DNA of 64,000 nucleotides from Dendrophyllia cribrosa (GCA_024195265.1 JAJLRJ010000001.1:52232672-52296671), one strand, 5' to 3'; numbered from the stretch's first letter, positions 10,441 to 23,192 are shown. The notes: generated by a model from the letters alone, not told the origin. Translations and numbers: made by a program.

Positions 10441-11339
10441 AAGATGTTTGAGAAACTACAGCTATCGTACCCAGGATATCGGAAATGAATCGATAAAATT
10501 TAGTTGAATAATAGTGACTGTTATCGACCAATCGATAACAAATCGGTTGCCCAAGACTTTCCATCTGACTGCCAATGTGACCACAGTGTTACAACATCGA
10601 CAGTCGTGAAAATCAAACCGAGATGATAGCATTCACAAGAAAATTGATAACAATTAATCCATCATGTTGAAAGTCACAAATTTCTATGATCAATTGGTAA
10701 TCGATTTGCAGTATGAATCACCCGGTTCGAGCGGTAAAATGTCGGATAAATGTAGGACATTTGACCGAATGTTTGATGAGGAGGAAATAACAGGAATTGT
10801 TGCCCGCACTATTGATACATAGTAACTGTACACGGGCAGAAGAGATGTAATTTACCCAAAGTGGTGGGATTTGATCAGGTTGACCCATATTCAGTCCCTA
10901 GGTTGGGATTCAGAAAAGAGAAATGCTCCATTTATGGTCATACATGCTGTCACCACTGACCTGACCAAGGAAGAGCAAGGAAAGAAAAATTCAAGAACTG
11001 ACAGAACTAAGACAGAGAGAAGAGACCAATGCTAACGTCTTTCCCTGGAGTTATGACCAAGAATATTCATTCATTCATCCACAGCCCTGTCAGAATTGGT
11101 GCTGGCAGCAGTAATGAATGCTGCATATCCAACAAATTTGTTTGAGAAGTAGATGCATCTGGGTTATAAGTGATAATCGTTCATAAAATACATGTATGTT
11201 CTCCATTGATATAACACAAAAAGACCCCGAAAGAGAAGGCTAGTAAACAATTACTCCAGAATAAATGACTAAGTAAAGATAATAAGGTACCAAGGCCATG
11301 TTAGCCATCATCCAATCAAACAAAAGCAATTAACCCTCG
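10441..11339. other. Intergenic stretch, nothing recognised
   Basis: About 0.9 kb without a supported ORF, splice-like structure or familiar repeat ends. Some sequence may be decayed retroelement. Confidence 0.4.
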
Positions 11340-11894
11340 GTCGTACAAGGGGGGGGGGGGGGGGTTGCCACCCCCGTTAAGGTTTTTCTCCTATATTTTC
11401 AAGACCATTCAAGATTAGCACATGCCGTTTACAGTAGCTGTTCATTTATCCTTGAGACACATTTTGGTAAAGTTTGGCGACAACTGATTGCTATGGTAAC
11501 GAGATATGACGTCATAAGTAACATGTGGTCAAACCATTTTTGAATAAAAATGCGTGTTTTTTTTACCTTTTTCAGTGAAAATACATATAAAATGCTACCA
11601 AAAGCGTCGGAATGTTTCCGCATTTTTCCAAAAATTTTGAATGTTTAGTAAAATCCAAGATGGCGGCCATCTTCGCGGCCATTTTGGATGACGTCACGGA
11701 CCCCGAGCAGCGCCACAACTATAATATTTACCTTATCTTGTAGAGCACATCGCGGGCAATCTGTTAGATGTAAAATATTTCCGAAATATTGCAACATCGC
11801 AAAAAACTCAAGAGGGGGGGGGGGGGGGGGGGGGGGGTGTTGCCCCTTGTACCACGGTGGGGGGTCTAAGTTTGCGCGTACGTCCGAGGGTTAA
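11340..11894. mobile_element. TTAA-flanked MITE with two internal G runs
   Basis: Starts TTAACCCTCGGTCGTAC and ends GTACGTCCGAGGGTTAA, a clean inverted repeat with TTAA duplication, the piggyBac pattern. Contains runs of about 18 G (11,349) and 23 G (11,815), and ATGGCGGCCATC. Non-coding. Confidence 0.78.
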
Positions 11895-12929
11895 CAAGTT
11901 AATTCTGCAATTGGTAGTCAATCTTTTACCCAGAGACCGTGTTCTCATAGTGGAGCGGTCAGGAAATGACGACTCCTTGTTGTCCGTTCCATTAGATAAG
12001 GATAATATAGCGACCCGGCTCTAGGTTAACTCACTTTCGGTTCATGTAGCCAATTAATGGAAGGGTACATCAACTGAACATGTCCAAGCAATATGATAAG
12101 CTTTAAGTTATACAAACAATTAAAGCTATCAAAAAGACGAACTTTGTTTTTTTTAAGATTTAGCAATTTTTCTTATAATGTTTATTCTCATAGACTTTTA
12201 TTAATACATGGTAAAAACTGTCAGTTATACCGTAAGAGGACATCCTCGGGAAGGAGAAAAAATGTCCCTAACTGGAGCTGTCCGCTTACGGGAATGATTC
12301 TCGTAAGAGGAGAATTAAAACAGGGTTTTGTCAAGGCGGCCGCAAGTAGAGCTGTCCGCTTACGCTGGTGTCCGCTCAGAGAACTTTATTAACGAAACAC
12401 GATATGGAAATCAGAGGATAAATTCTGCTTTACAGATTTACTATGTGGAAGTTTGATTATTTTGGAAAAATCCTTTGCTGCAACTTATTTGATGACCAAA
12501 AGCCGGCTTCCAGTGCATACGTAGAGTAGAGCAGATTGTTCCACTTTATTTAACTGAAGGATCATTTCATGCTTGGAACGTGGTGAGGTGTCTTTTTGTT
12601 GTCCTCTTTTACTAGACTAAAATTCTCCCAACCAAACACATCATATCAAGCACATACATTTCCAACTGGTATCATGTTTGCTTACTGCTTTGACCGGCTG
12701 CGTTATTATGCAGCTTCTAAAGTTTGCCAAGTAGGAGAAGAAGTAAGCCATCTCAAACAGAGCCGAAAATTTGGTTCTATTGGAGCTTTGTAAATCATCA
12801 CTGCGGTGCCTCTATCTATCACTATCCCGTTTAACTAGCTATATACACTAGAACGGCTCAAGGGATTGGAAGACCGGGATGACTATTGCCGGTTCACTTT
12901 CTCTCACCCTCCATGACATGGGCTATTCC

Positions 12930-13330
12930 ATTTCAATACTTTTCAGTAAAATATACTATAGAAACAAGGACCGATACAACGTAAATACACATTTAAAAGG
13001 TGTACCATATTTCGGCTGGCCAAACCAGCCTTCTTCAGGTACAATGAGGTAAAATTTACATTGGCTTTTTATATATAGTTGACATGTATACGTAACAACG
13101 GAAAACGTAGGGCTACGCCTAGAAAAATAACAATGATAGACAGAAATAAAAATAGCTGATAACGAAAAATATACAGAAAACAATGAAAGGAAACTAATAC
13201 AAAAATGAATAATTAGTATGTTTCTTCGCGAATGTTGAGCCCGCGAGGAACAAGTGTTCCGCCTTTTGAAATTAAAAAAAAGTTTCTTTGGCCTTTCGTA
13301 TTGAGTCTCGGTTAGAGAAATGTTTTTCAA
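12930..13330 (-). mobile_element. Retroelement 3' fragment, Penelope-like
   Basis: Minus strand ends in GAAGAAGGCTGGTTTGGCCA GCCGAAAT, the tail type of cnidarian Penelope-like elements. Upstream on the same strand is a short decayed coding remnant (TETQYERPKKLFF). No reverse transcriptase motif left. Confidence 0.4.
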
Positions 13331-13566
13331 TGGGGATTAGTTGCATGTCATTAGCAGTGTGATTAGGAGAGGAGAGAAAATGCTCGGCGGCTGTAGTAGG
13401 TTTAGACTTGGTCAGTTAGGATTATCTATAGTTCGGCGGTTCTGCAAAGACTTTGGACAGACGATCAGGCTGATTAAAAGATAAAAATAATGGATCATGA
13501 TGCTGAAGCCCATCCAGCTGTGAAAGCGACAATTGTATACTGAAAATTGTTCCAACAATTCACTCA

Positions 13567-13971
13567 GTTACTTGAGCTCTAACATCAGCGACAACCTCTC
13601 ATTGGATGCGGAATTGCGGAAATCAACCAACGCTTTATAGGAAAACTGCAGCATTGACTCTCCTACACGGCACCGAGACTGAGACAACATACACCAAGCT
13701 AGGGAAGAAACTGAACAGTTTTCATCTGCGCTCTCTTCGACGAATATTTGGATTCTTGTAGATTCTTTCGGATTCTCGTGGAAAGTGACATACGCTAATG
13801 TCCTTCTCCCGCGCGCTGACATCCCCACCTCCTACTCACTGTTGTGAAAGCGCACACTGCACTGGCTTGGACATGTTTATAGGAGGGAAGACAACCTGTA
13901 CGGCGAGCTCACACTTGGGAAGGAAAACGTGCCGGCTGACCCAAACTTCGCTACACAGACTGATATTAAAC

Positions 13972-14004
<33 letters not shown>

Positions 14005-14110
14005 GTGCAAACGCGTAACATGCGAGCACTGGACATCAACACTGAATGTTAGGAAGAGATTGCTGTCGACCACATCAGATGGAAAGAAGCCCTGCATGTC
14101 AAGTCATTTC
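13567..14110 (+). pseudogene. LINE reverse transcriptase C-terminal remnant
   Basis: Frame-broken fragments read NISDNLSLDAELRKSTNAL, KKLNSFHLRSLRRIF, then GELTLGKENVPADPNFATQT and MRALDINTECWEEIAVDHIR. These are the end of a jockey/RTE-type LINE ORF2 (canonical LSLDAEL..., FHLRSLRRILG, LYGEL). Several stops and an (ATT)n tract interrupt it, so it is dead. Confidence 0.65.
13971..14004 (+). repeat. (ATT)n microsatellite
   Basis: About eleven ATT units, inside the LINE remnant. Confidence 0.9.
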
Positions 14111-15659
14111 AAAAAAAAAAAAAGAAAAGCTCTTGAGCCTGGCAGAGGAAAATAAAGAGAGTGCGTCAAAAGCAGGTAACAGAGACGTCTTCAACCATAA
14201 CCGACGATGCTTGAAACAAACAAGTTGGGCGGACTACCCATGGTCAATCCTTGACCGACGGAGCATTACTTTTAAAGTGCATACGCCCCATACATACACG
14301 TTCCATACCGTAGTATATAAATGAGCGTGGCTACTGTGACTACTGTACTTTCTTTACCGATCATCTCCCTTAAGAAACCACCTTTCTTTGATCCTGAAGA
14401 TAGTCGCTTACGTTAGATTTGACGGTACTGAAAAAGCAAGACAGCTTGAATGATTTCAAAGATAATTCATTTTATATTTTTATGGTATAAAACCAGGTTA
14501 AATAGAATGTACCAAACATACAGAGAAAATAACAAAAGTGAAGCAAATAAATCTGTCGGTTAACTTCATGTACGAGCAGAGTGCCGGTAAGCATGAGAAA
14601 ACGTTAGTCTAATCCGTCTAATTCTGATTAGATCTTTTTTTACGCAAGTGATTGGCTGAGAGAGCGATTATCTTCAATCTAAACAGCACACAGAATGCAC
14701 GATCACTGCAATAAACCGTCGAGTATGGCCGGATCTGGGCTTCCAATTGACCCACGTCACAGCGGCGCGTGACCATGAGTAATAGGCACGTTTGAATTCG
14801 GGCTCATCTGTTGCCATCACCACGTGCGATTTGGTAGAGAATTGGCGTTCGCGCTAGTTTTTCTATCTTTTTGCTGCTACACCGTGCTGACGAGACCCAA
14901 CCACGTCGAAACAGCTATCCATGGTTGCATTTTGGCTTTCAGTTTGGGCTCTTTCATGTCGTTGTCGCGGTAAATGTTCTACGTAGTATCAGCCTTGCTC
15001 TATACTTTGCTAAAACTATAAATGATTACAGCTGTAAAGACGTTATGCAGTTGAGCCTCCCGTACACGACCACCCAAAATCCAAAGCCAACACAAGGCCA
15101 GGTCGCTTACGGGAGGTGGTCGCTAACAAGAGGTCAGACTACAGGCGGTCTTAACTTTGAATCATATGAAACTGGGCCAGGTTGTTCAAAGCATGATTAA
15201 GCAAACCCAGGATTAGCGTCAATTTTGAATCCACTCAAAAAATATATTCCAAGTTTTCTGCCCTTCAGTTTCGACTTTAACATGTCTTCACTGCTAGCTA
15301 TAAATGACCTTTTGAAAACATTCTTAAACAGAGAAATGAAATCCTCGGTTAAATTTTAATCCTTGATTAGCGTTAATCGGCTTTCAAACAACCGGGCCCT
15401 ATAGTGTAATTTGATCTACAAAGAACCTATCATTGCAAAATAGTGTGTCATTTAGAAGTTTTAATGCAAGGGACGAAATTTCAATATATTGCAGTTGCAC
15501 TGTAACACATTATTCAATTTGCGTCTGTAGTGACATCGAAATATGGGCGAGTGGTCGGTTACCAGAGGTTAAAAGCAATAGAAAAATTCAAATCACCAGC
15601 GATGAAAGTGGTCGCTGTCGCTTACGACAGGTTTGGACTACAATGATTTGACTGGGAGA

Positions 15660-15870
15660 AATTTGGTATTTTGGAAAAATGGTCGCATAGAAGAAGTGGT
15701 CGCTTACAAAAGGTGGTCGCTTAGGAGAGATGGTCACTTTGGAGAGGTGGTCACTTAGAAGAGGTGGTCGCTTAGGAGAGGTGGTCACTTAGACGAGGTG
15801 GTCCCTTAGGAGAGGTGGTCGCTTAGAAGAGGTGGTCGCTTAGGAGAGGCGGTAGCTTACGAGAGGTGTT
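15660..15870 (+). repeat. Tandem array of ~20-bp GGTGGTCGCTTAGGAGA units
   Basis: About ten diverged copies of AGGTGGTCGCTTAGGAG (GTCACTT and GAAGA variants). A related phrase occurs at 15,105-15,135. It belongs to a repeat family, not a gene. Confidence 0.75.
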
Positions 15871-16048
15871 GACTATAGTGATATTTTTTCCAAGAGAGTT
15901 GGCTTGCAGGATATCCCCTCCCTCCCCTCAGAAATCTAATGGTTTGGCTCCTTAGGTTATAACACTGAAGTCACTCGTCCCCAGGCAAAGGTTGTAACAC
16001 AACCTCCGAGCTCTCCCAAGCTGTAGCCTTTTTCGTTCAATACAAGTA

Positions 16049-16599
16049 CAGTTAAACCCCTATTAGGCGGCCACCTATTAAGCGGCCACCCCCTGTTAAG
16101 CGGCCAGTTATCAAAGTCCCGAATTTATTGCCAGTATAATACTGTAAATAAAACCCCTATTAAGCGACCACCCCTATTAAGCGACCGCGGCCACCTTTTG
16201 CCGGTCCCGATGAGGGTTTTCCTATTGTTTTTACCCCTATTAAGCGGCCACCAAAAATTTAATACACGTAGCTGGCATTGTTTTATTAGCTGTAAAATAC
16301 CACGCAAACGGAAAATAAATTGGATCACGTTTGAGTTGAAACTGCGAGTTGTGGTTTTCTGTGGGACTCTTTTGTTGTTCTTTTTAGCACACGAACTTCG
16401 AAATTACGAACTTGGATTTACAGTCCGAACACGAGCTGTATTACGTTCAAAAGTCCTCCAACTGAGTCGTATTCAAATAAAGTGACGTTTATACCACGCA
16501 TTTTGCTAATTTCTGACGAACCTCTATTAAGCGGCCAACCCCTATTAAGCGGCCACTTGCCAGTTCCCCGAGGGTGGCCGCTTAATAGGGGTTGGACTG
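16049..16599. mobile_element. Mariner-like MITE with TA duplication
   Basis: Starts CAGTTAAACCCCTATTA and ends TTAATAGGGGTTGGACTG, flanked by TA (16,047 and 16,600). Internal tandem CCTATTAAGCGGCCACC motifs near both ends. Ends and TA duplication fit Tc1/mariner. No transposase. Confidence 0.78.
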
Positions 16600-17057
16600 T
16601 ATTGGGAAAAGAGATAGCAAATCACCAAGTTATAATCCGGTTGGCGACAAAACATAAAAGTGATCCAGTTCTAGAATGCTATACCATCTTCCATTATTGC
16701 GCTTTGTCTGTTGTTGTACAGCTTACTGTGATCGAGAGCGATATACAATCCTAGAAACATGGGCGGCGACAAACCCGGCACAGAATCAGATGTGGCCTAT
16801 ACTTCCTTAAAGTCCTTCGCTTCTCATTTCCGCCCCAAGAAAAAAATATTGAACTCGACTTGCTAGTAAATCTATAGGAATGGCTCACAATATGAATGAA
16901 CAAAAGCTTTCAGTTATGAAATGTAAGCTATCAAGAATGAAGCGGTGTAATCGGTTCAGACAACAGAGCTAAATTGTCCGAGAAAAGGCATTAAAAACAG
17001 AGTGAACATTTGTCGTCTACTGCTTCGTCATAATAGTATACGGGTACGTTTGCAACG

Positions 17058-17257
17058 TTTTAAAACCTTTCACTCCCAGAGTCAATTCTGGAGACATGTA
17101 ATATAGTTCTAAGTTTTGAGTCTGTGAACGAAATCCGATGGTGTGACCATTCAAATGAAACCTGCATAGTACCATTTGTTTTTCAATATTTTACAAAATG
17201 AAATTTGGTATTTTTTTAAATTTTGATCTTTGGCGCTCTTGGGAGTTAAAGTTTTAA
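17058..17257. mobile_element. TTAA-type MITE, CTTTCACTCCCAGAG family
   Basis: Ends CCTTTCACTCCCAGAGTCAA and CTCTTGGGAGTTAAAG, with the diagnostic GGTGTGACCATTCAAATGAA inside. Shorter than the family's other copies. Confidence 0.65.
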
Positions 17258-17784
17258 TCCGTCTTAATCCGGCGATACCGTATTCAATGCTCCTTTATGA
17301 ATTAGTACTCATCTTTGAAAAGGGCTTATCGGCTTTCGAACATGAGAAGAACCGGCAACGAGAGGGACATTGATTCCATTATAAACGATGAAAAATATAA
17401 GCTCCAACTCTATTTTTCCAACACCCATGCAACACTCGAGTTTATGGCGACTCTACTTCAAACCTTTGCACGGCATCTTGATTGCAGGCGCGTTGGACTT
17501 CGGATAAACAGAAATCAATGATATATGCCATGCTGTAGAATTTAATGTCATTAAAAGAATACGCCACTTATCTGGTTACGAAAAACAACATTAAAAGGGC
17601 AACTGTAGCGACCGTATATGAGCGTGGAAGCCTCCACTCCCTTTATTGTGCTACCCATACCCCACCCTGCCATGGAGAAGCTTAGCTTTCTCTGATGACC
17701 ATCGTTTTACAGTCATACTACCCTATCATAGGCTGAGCGGTTTTCAATTGAGTGTCGTAAAACCAAAGCCAAAGTTATCACTAT

Positions 17785-17876
17785 GGCCCCGGTTGTTCAA
17801 AAGATGGATAGCGCTATCCACCGGATAAATCACTATCCAGGGGATAACACAATTGGTTTTGTTAATACTTATCCAC

Positions 17877-17913
<37 letters not shown>

Positions 17914-17931
17914 TTTTGAACAACCGGGGCC
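17785..17931. repeat. Foldback MITE, GGCCCCGGTTGTTCAAAA hairpin
   Basis: Arms of about 65 bp (CGGTTGTTCAAAAGATGGAT ... inverse) around a short loop near 17,855. It interrupts a larger inverted-repeat element whose other copy is complete at 39.7 kb. Confidence 0.8.
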
Positions 17932-18035
17932 TGGCCAATTACAACAGACGCAGCCAATTCAATGAACCAATCAGAACTCGAAGTACACAAATACTTGTCG
18001 CCGGCGCCAAGCGCGGGAAAACGCGTGCAAGTAAG

Positions 18036-18310
18036 TTATGGTTAGCTGAGTTGGTAGAGCGCCAGTCTGCAGAGCGGGAGGTCGCGGGTTCGAGTCTCTG
18101 CCGGACCAACATTCAGGGTCTTAAAATAACTGAGGACGAAGGTGCTGTGACTTTGCTATGACATCTGCAAATGATTAGACCTTTACGTGGCTCTGATGAC
18201 CACGTACAAATTGCGGTCTTATCTCCGATGGAGATGTAAAAGAACCACTGAGGACGTAATTACAACACCCTGGCTGTGACCACCATTAGTGCCATGCATT
18301 ACTCATAGCT
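18036..18310 (+). mobile_element. tRNA-derived SINE
   Basis: tRNA-like head from 18,040: A box TAGCTGAGTTG, B box GGTTCGAGTCT, closing CGGACCAAC. A non-tRNA body follows (GGTCTTAAAATAACTGAGGA, later GATGTAAAAGAACC). This body is one I recognise from coral SINEs. The head has a mispaired anticodon arm, so it is not a tRNA gene. Confidence 0.82.
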
Positions 18311-20220
18311 GGGGTGGGCGCGCGAAACCCAGAACAATGCCTGGAGGTAAATAGTAGATACTTTCCCGAGTTTGAGCAGCCAATCAGAGTACTGCACGCG
18401 CGAAGAACACTACCCACTGTTTTGTTACATACTAATGGCAATTTTCAAGGGTGTTTTGCGATCCGGGCAAAGTCTTTCAGTTTACCGTTTAATATGTTAT
18501 AGCTTAGCGTGTTACTTTGTTTCTGTTCTTCGCCTGTAACTTACTTACTTTCTTCCGTACTTACCGACTGACTGACTTATACTTATTTATGGCGGGGCTT
18601 AACCTAAACGCCATTTTCCCGCCACTTGACATGGCTTTAATGGTAATATTTCGTTCACGTTTCAAGCAATCCAAAATTTCTATGCTCATTTCTATCTCAT
18701 GTTATAGGGTGTTTTGTAAATTTTTGGGTGATTTTTGGGTATGTTTGGGAGGAAATAGTTTTTCTCAAAGGATTGGTAAATTTAAGAGAAATAAGAAATA
18801 TTGAAGATCTAGTGGAAGTTTTAAAATTAAAATTTGTAGCTATAGTTAATAATTAATAGACGGACACCAAGTTAGTCCACTAGCCGCCTTGGGTGCTCTT
18901 GCGTGGGTATCAACTGTCTGGTAGTGTTCCAAAAATCATTTTCTTTCTTCTATCTCTCCTTTAAACCTCTTAAAATTTAATTCAAATTTAGGTCGAGTCC
19001 CGCCTTAAGCCCTTGCCCCAGAGAGGGCGCGGAACCATTTTTCCAGTGCTATGTTCCTTCGTGCTAGCTGATGAGTTTCCTTTAGGTGTATGGTCTCCAC
19101 CTCCAACAAAATCAGTTTTTTTTGTCAATGCCTCTATAATCATGAAATCCGCAAAACAGGAGATTGGACCATCTAGCGCTCCTGATCACCGGCTTTACCC
19201 TTTTTACCCCCACGACGAGGAAAGGGGTTGAATTTTGTGAGACTCGCTTGTAACTGAGGTTACATTTTGTTATTTTCTATTTATTTATTTATTATTATTT
19301 CTTCTTCTTTTTCTTTTTTATTTATTTATTTTTTTCGGGTGGGGAGGGGGGTGGGGGGGGGGGGGGGGGGTAAGGACGTTTACACAAAGCGAGTTGAGAT
19401 GAGATTTCTTAGATTCCAGAATTCATTGCATTCCCACAGAAGTAAACGTCTTTTATTTTATACCACGTAAACTAAGAAAACTTCTACTATTTACTAATTG
19501 AGGCATGCCCTTTCCAATTACAGTATTTTTCGACACCGACTGCAAATTTAGAAAGTACTTGAGACACAATCTACCATAATTTTTCGGTCCGTTTTTTTTA
19601 GTGGGATTTGCTGTACCTCAAAACTAATATTTTACCGGAAAAAGGGGGTGAAGAAAGGGGAGAAGGGGGCGGTTTTTGCTTCCTGTTTCACGCCCCATCC
19701 TTAAGGCCCCTGCGCCCGCAATTCCCGCTCTCAGTCACAAATGCCGCGTTTCTCCCATTTTTCGTCCCTTTTTTTCTCCAAATTTAATTTGAGACCGCAA
19801 GTTCAACGGACGGATGGAAGGCAAGCACTCTGGGAAAGTGTTACGGTTAAGTGTAGTTTGTAAAGATTTTATGTTTCAGAGAATTGTTTTTCAGTGTAAT
19901 AATTTTACCATCACTTTTCTTCTTTGTTATTTTATAGCGCTGTTTGTGAGTAAGTTCAAACTTAACCGGTTATGTTACAATGAAAAAAGAACAGCGTTGT
20001 GCTTAAAAATAGGGTGATCAATGTAATAGAAGGACGCAAGATACTAAACATAACTCCCGTTGTTAATAACGAACGTAAAAACAGCACTCCTCGCGCTGAA
20101 TCGTTAAATGGCAGACGGCAAACGTGCAAAATGGCTGGAAAATTATGATCACATGGTAGTTTTTCCCATTGCGTTTACAATAAACGCGATCGATGCTTAA
20201 TCTCTATTGCCGTTCTCGCG
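18311..20220. other. Intergenic stretch with a 23-G run
   Basis: No supported gene. Contains a G-rich tract at about 19,337-19,370 (GGGGTGGGGGG then a long G run) and a few short, unconvincing ORFs. Confidence 0.5.
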
Positions 20221-20230
20221 CTTAAAGTGC

Positions 20231-20874
20231 CCCTGTGATCAAATTTTTGATTTTGATTTTTTTACATTTTCGTGTACAATTAGACTTTCTTACTCATATT
20301 GCCAAATTTCAATTCATTACGAACATCAGAAATCATTTTATTTTAACATTTATTTCCGAGAATTTACGGCCGCCATTAATCAACCTTGTTCCAAGGCTTG
20401 GTTGCGAATGGAAGAAAGTGACGTCAAAGACTCAAACATACCTCACGGGTTGAAATTATAATAACAATAAGTATTGAAAATCACGCGAAAAGCAACAAAA
20501 ACTTTGGACTTGTTCTTCGTGCAATTTTCTATGCTGATTGTTATTATAATTTCAACCCGTAATAACAATCAGCATAGAAAATTGCACGAAGAACAAGTCC
20601 AAAGTTTTTGTTGCTTTTCGCGTGATTTTCAATACTTATTGTTATTATAATTTCAACCCGTGAGGTATGTTTGAGTCTTTGACGTCACTTTCTCCCATTC
20701 GCAACCAAGCCTTGGAACAAGGTTGATTAATGTCGGCCGTAAATTCTCGGAAATAAATGTTAAAATAAAATGACTTCTGATGTTCGTAATGAATTGAAAT
20801 TTGGCAAGATGAGTAAGAAAGTCTAATAGCACACGAAAATGTAAAAAAATGAAAATGAAAAATTTGATAACAGG
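20231..20874. repeat. Large inverted repeat, arms ~310 bp
   Basis: The sequence from 20,231 to about 20,545 returns inverted from about 20,561 to 20,874, with the centre near 20,553. Arms differ by a few bases only. Both arms contain GTGACGTCAAAGACTCAAAC. No coding signal; a foldback-type element. Confidence 0.85.
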
Positions 20875-20881
20875 CCGGTAA

Positions 20882-21038
20882 TTTGATAAATGTCGGCCGT
20901 AAATTCTCGGAAATAAATGTTAAAATAAAATGACTTCTGATGTTCGTAATGAATTGAAATTTGGCAAGATGAGTAAGAAAGTCTAATGGCACACGAAAAT
21001 GTAAAAAAATGAAAATGAAAAATTTGATAACAGGGTTA
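20882..21038. repeat. Partial direct copy of the outer right arm
   Basis: About 157 bp repeats 20,722-20,878 almost exactly (ATGTCGGCCGTAAATTCTCG ... AATTTGATAACAGG). A third copy of the arm tip. Confidence 0.85.
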
Positions 21039-21139
21039 ATGCTTTCCTTAGACGTACGTTTACGCAACAGCAAGGAAGCCAAGGAAATTGCAATGTGTCC
21101 CACTCAGGTTCTATTCCGTCATTCTACTCCTACAACATA

Positions 21140-21318
21140 CACCTTATTCCAAAATGGCGGCCAATTTATTATTCTTTTATATGCATGTTAATTAGCCCTC
21201 TTGGCCTCATTTTCGCTTGAAAATTCCTTTGTATTTTGCACATGCTGACGAGGCCATGAGGGCTAATTAAAATGCATATAAAAGAATAATAAATTGGCCG
21301 CCATTTTGGAATAAGGTG
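21140..21318. mobile_element. Foldback MITE, CACCTTATTCCAAAATGGCG family, copy 1
   Basis: Ends CACCTTATTCCAAAATGGCG and inverse, arms about 60 bp, flanked by TA on both sides. Second copy at 55,614-55,792. Confidence 0.85.
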
Positions 21319-21424
21319 TATTGCGCGTAATATTCAACGCAACAACTTCAGGGGTGGAATTACGATGTAACATTGCGCAAATATTGCGCACAACATTACA
21401 CGCAACGCTCCACGTTGTCTCTCT

Positions 21425-21580
21425 CCACTCAGGTGTATAAATGGGTACCGGCGACATAATGCTGGGGGGTAACCTTGCGATGGACTAGCATCCCATCCAG
21501 GGGGAGTATTAATACTCTCAGTCACTTCATGCTTTAGAAACCGGGTTAAGCTCCAGCAGTTGAGAGCCATTAGGCTTGTG
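21425..21580 (+). mobile_element. SINE tail fragment
   Basis: Carries GGGTACCGGCGACATAATGC ... GATGGACTAGCATCCCATCC and CAGTCACTTCATGCTTTAGA, the inverse of the body of the SINE at 49,665-50,098. Confidence 0.65.
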
Positions 21581-22108
21581 AAGACTTACTTTTACCATCA
21601 CGCAATTAACAATGCGCAATATAGGAAAGTGACGTGATTTAGGGTGCGAGAGCTATAATAGGAAGGAGTCTAGGATAAATTCCTCTTTTTTGTACTACAA
21701 CTAGTTCTGAAGTAATAAAATGAAACAAGAGAAAATGATTTTAAAGTATCGATCCCTGGGTCGCGTAAATGTATATAGCCGGCAATGTTAATGCGATCTT
21801 TGTTCCCTGGTATTTACAAAAAATTGTACTGATGCATAATAAACTTGTTAAATTCCCTAAGATGTTTTTTCAACCTTACTATGTCAGGCTTACATGTTTT
21901 AAATGATAGCTTATTTCCTCTGGTAAAACCAGATGAAATAAGCTGACCAGACTATTACAATGCGCAAAACATGTTATTATGGTGCGCAAGACGTTATTTA
22001 ACCAATCAGAATACACTAACACGTCATCCTACAGTTATCTGACCACAAACTGGAGTTGTTTCACGGTAGACCCGAGTTTCAGCATCTCGATCATGCTTGT
22101 AAATAACT

Positions 22109-22226
22109 GTTGAGCCACGTAGCACTGGTGATACAAACAAGGAATCAGAGTATTAACTCTGTGTGTAAACACACAGAGTTAATTCTCTGATTCCTTGTTT
22201 GTATCACCAGTGCTACGTGGCTCAAC
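22109..22226. repeat. Hairpin with near-perfect 57-bp arms
   Basis: GTTGAGCCACGTAGCACTGG ... inverse, centred on CTCTGTGTGTAAACACACAGAG near 22,168. A further partial copy of the arm (ACACAGAGTTAATTATCTGA) follows at 22,298-22,318. Confidence 0.85.
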
Positions 22227-22940
22227 ATTTATTTGTACCCTTCACCTAACGCTCAGTACAGGGAAATTTATGGGTTTACTTTAGCACTATAATTTACACA
22301 CAGAGTTAATTATCTGATTCCATGCTTGTAAATAGCCAACTGGTCTGCCTCCTGCTAGCTGGAATTTTTAACATGGTTATATTCAATTTAAATATTTGAA
22401 TGCTCGATCGAGGGTAAATAAAGGAAATGTGTTGTTTTTTAATTGATTTTATTTTAAAGTGCACACACGAAATAATTAGAGTGCGCTAGTTAGGATTTCA
22501 TTTCTTTCGTTTCAAAGGTTTTCAAAAGCTAATTTTAGTCTACACGTGAAGACAAATCAAAGTCGAAAAAAAAAGGCAAAAATACTTTGGAAAAATCTCC
22601 AGTGATTAATTATTTCACTGGAATCAAAATTTACGCTGACCTTGGGTACCCGGCCCTGACCAACCAGAGTACGCAAAATTTAGAGAACCAGTCACAATTC
22701 CCAAACAGTTAAATTAACCAATAACAACACACAAACCAATCATGGTGCTAACCAATCAGTGTCATCAAAGCACGGTAGCTTAGCAACCGCGTCAATCAAC
22801 CAATCAATTCCGACCCTGTCTACAAGGTTTTCATGCAGGACATGTTGAATTCACGTACACCAACAACTCAAGATGTTTACCCTTCTGTAAATGGACGCTA
22901 GTTGTAAAAGGATAATTATGTGCAGAGCAAACGCGGCGTT

Positions 22941-23192
22941 AAGCCTGGTTTTCATGAGCGATGAGCATAACAGCGCTTATGTCCAGTGAAAACGGGTCCG
23001 ACATACGCATAAGCATAATGATAAGAGGAAGCATAACAGCGCTTATGTCCAATGAAAACGCCCCCGACATTAGCATAAGCGCAAGCAAAAGCATAAGGAT
23101 CAATCTTCTGCTCACGTCAACGTAAGTTTTCATTTGACCCAAATTCTTATGCTCCCACTTAAGCTTATGTCGCTAGTCAGGAAACCAGGCTT
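22941..23192. mobile_element. MITE, AAGCCTGGTTTTCA inverted ends
   Basis: Starts AAGCCTGGTTTTCATGAGCG and ends GGAAACCAGGCTT; interior is full of GCATAAGC/GCTTATG phrases, including a duplicated ATAACAGCGCTTATGTCCA. Confidence 0.7.

Noticed and set aside
18036..18112. tRNA gene
   Set aside because: Boxes A and B are good, but the anticodon arm does not pair properly and a SINE body follows directly.
20207..21103. Short ORFs in the large inverted repeat (for example a 152-codon minus frame)
   Set aside because: They follow the palindrome arms and are mirrored in both; no domain, and frames are shared by repeat copies.
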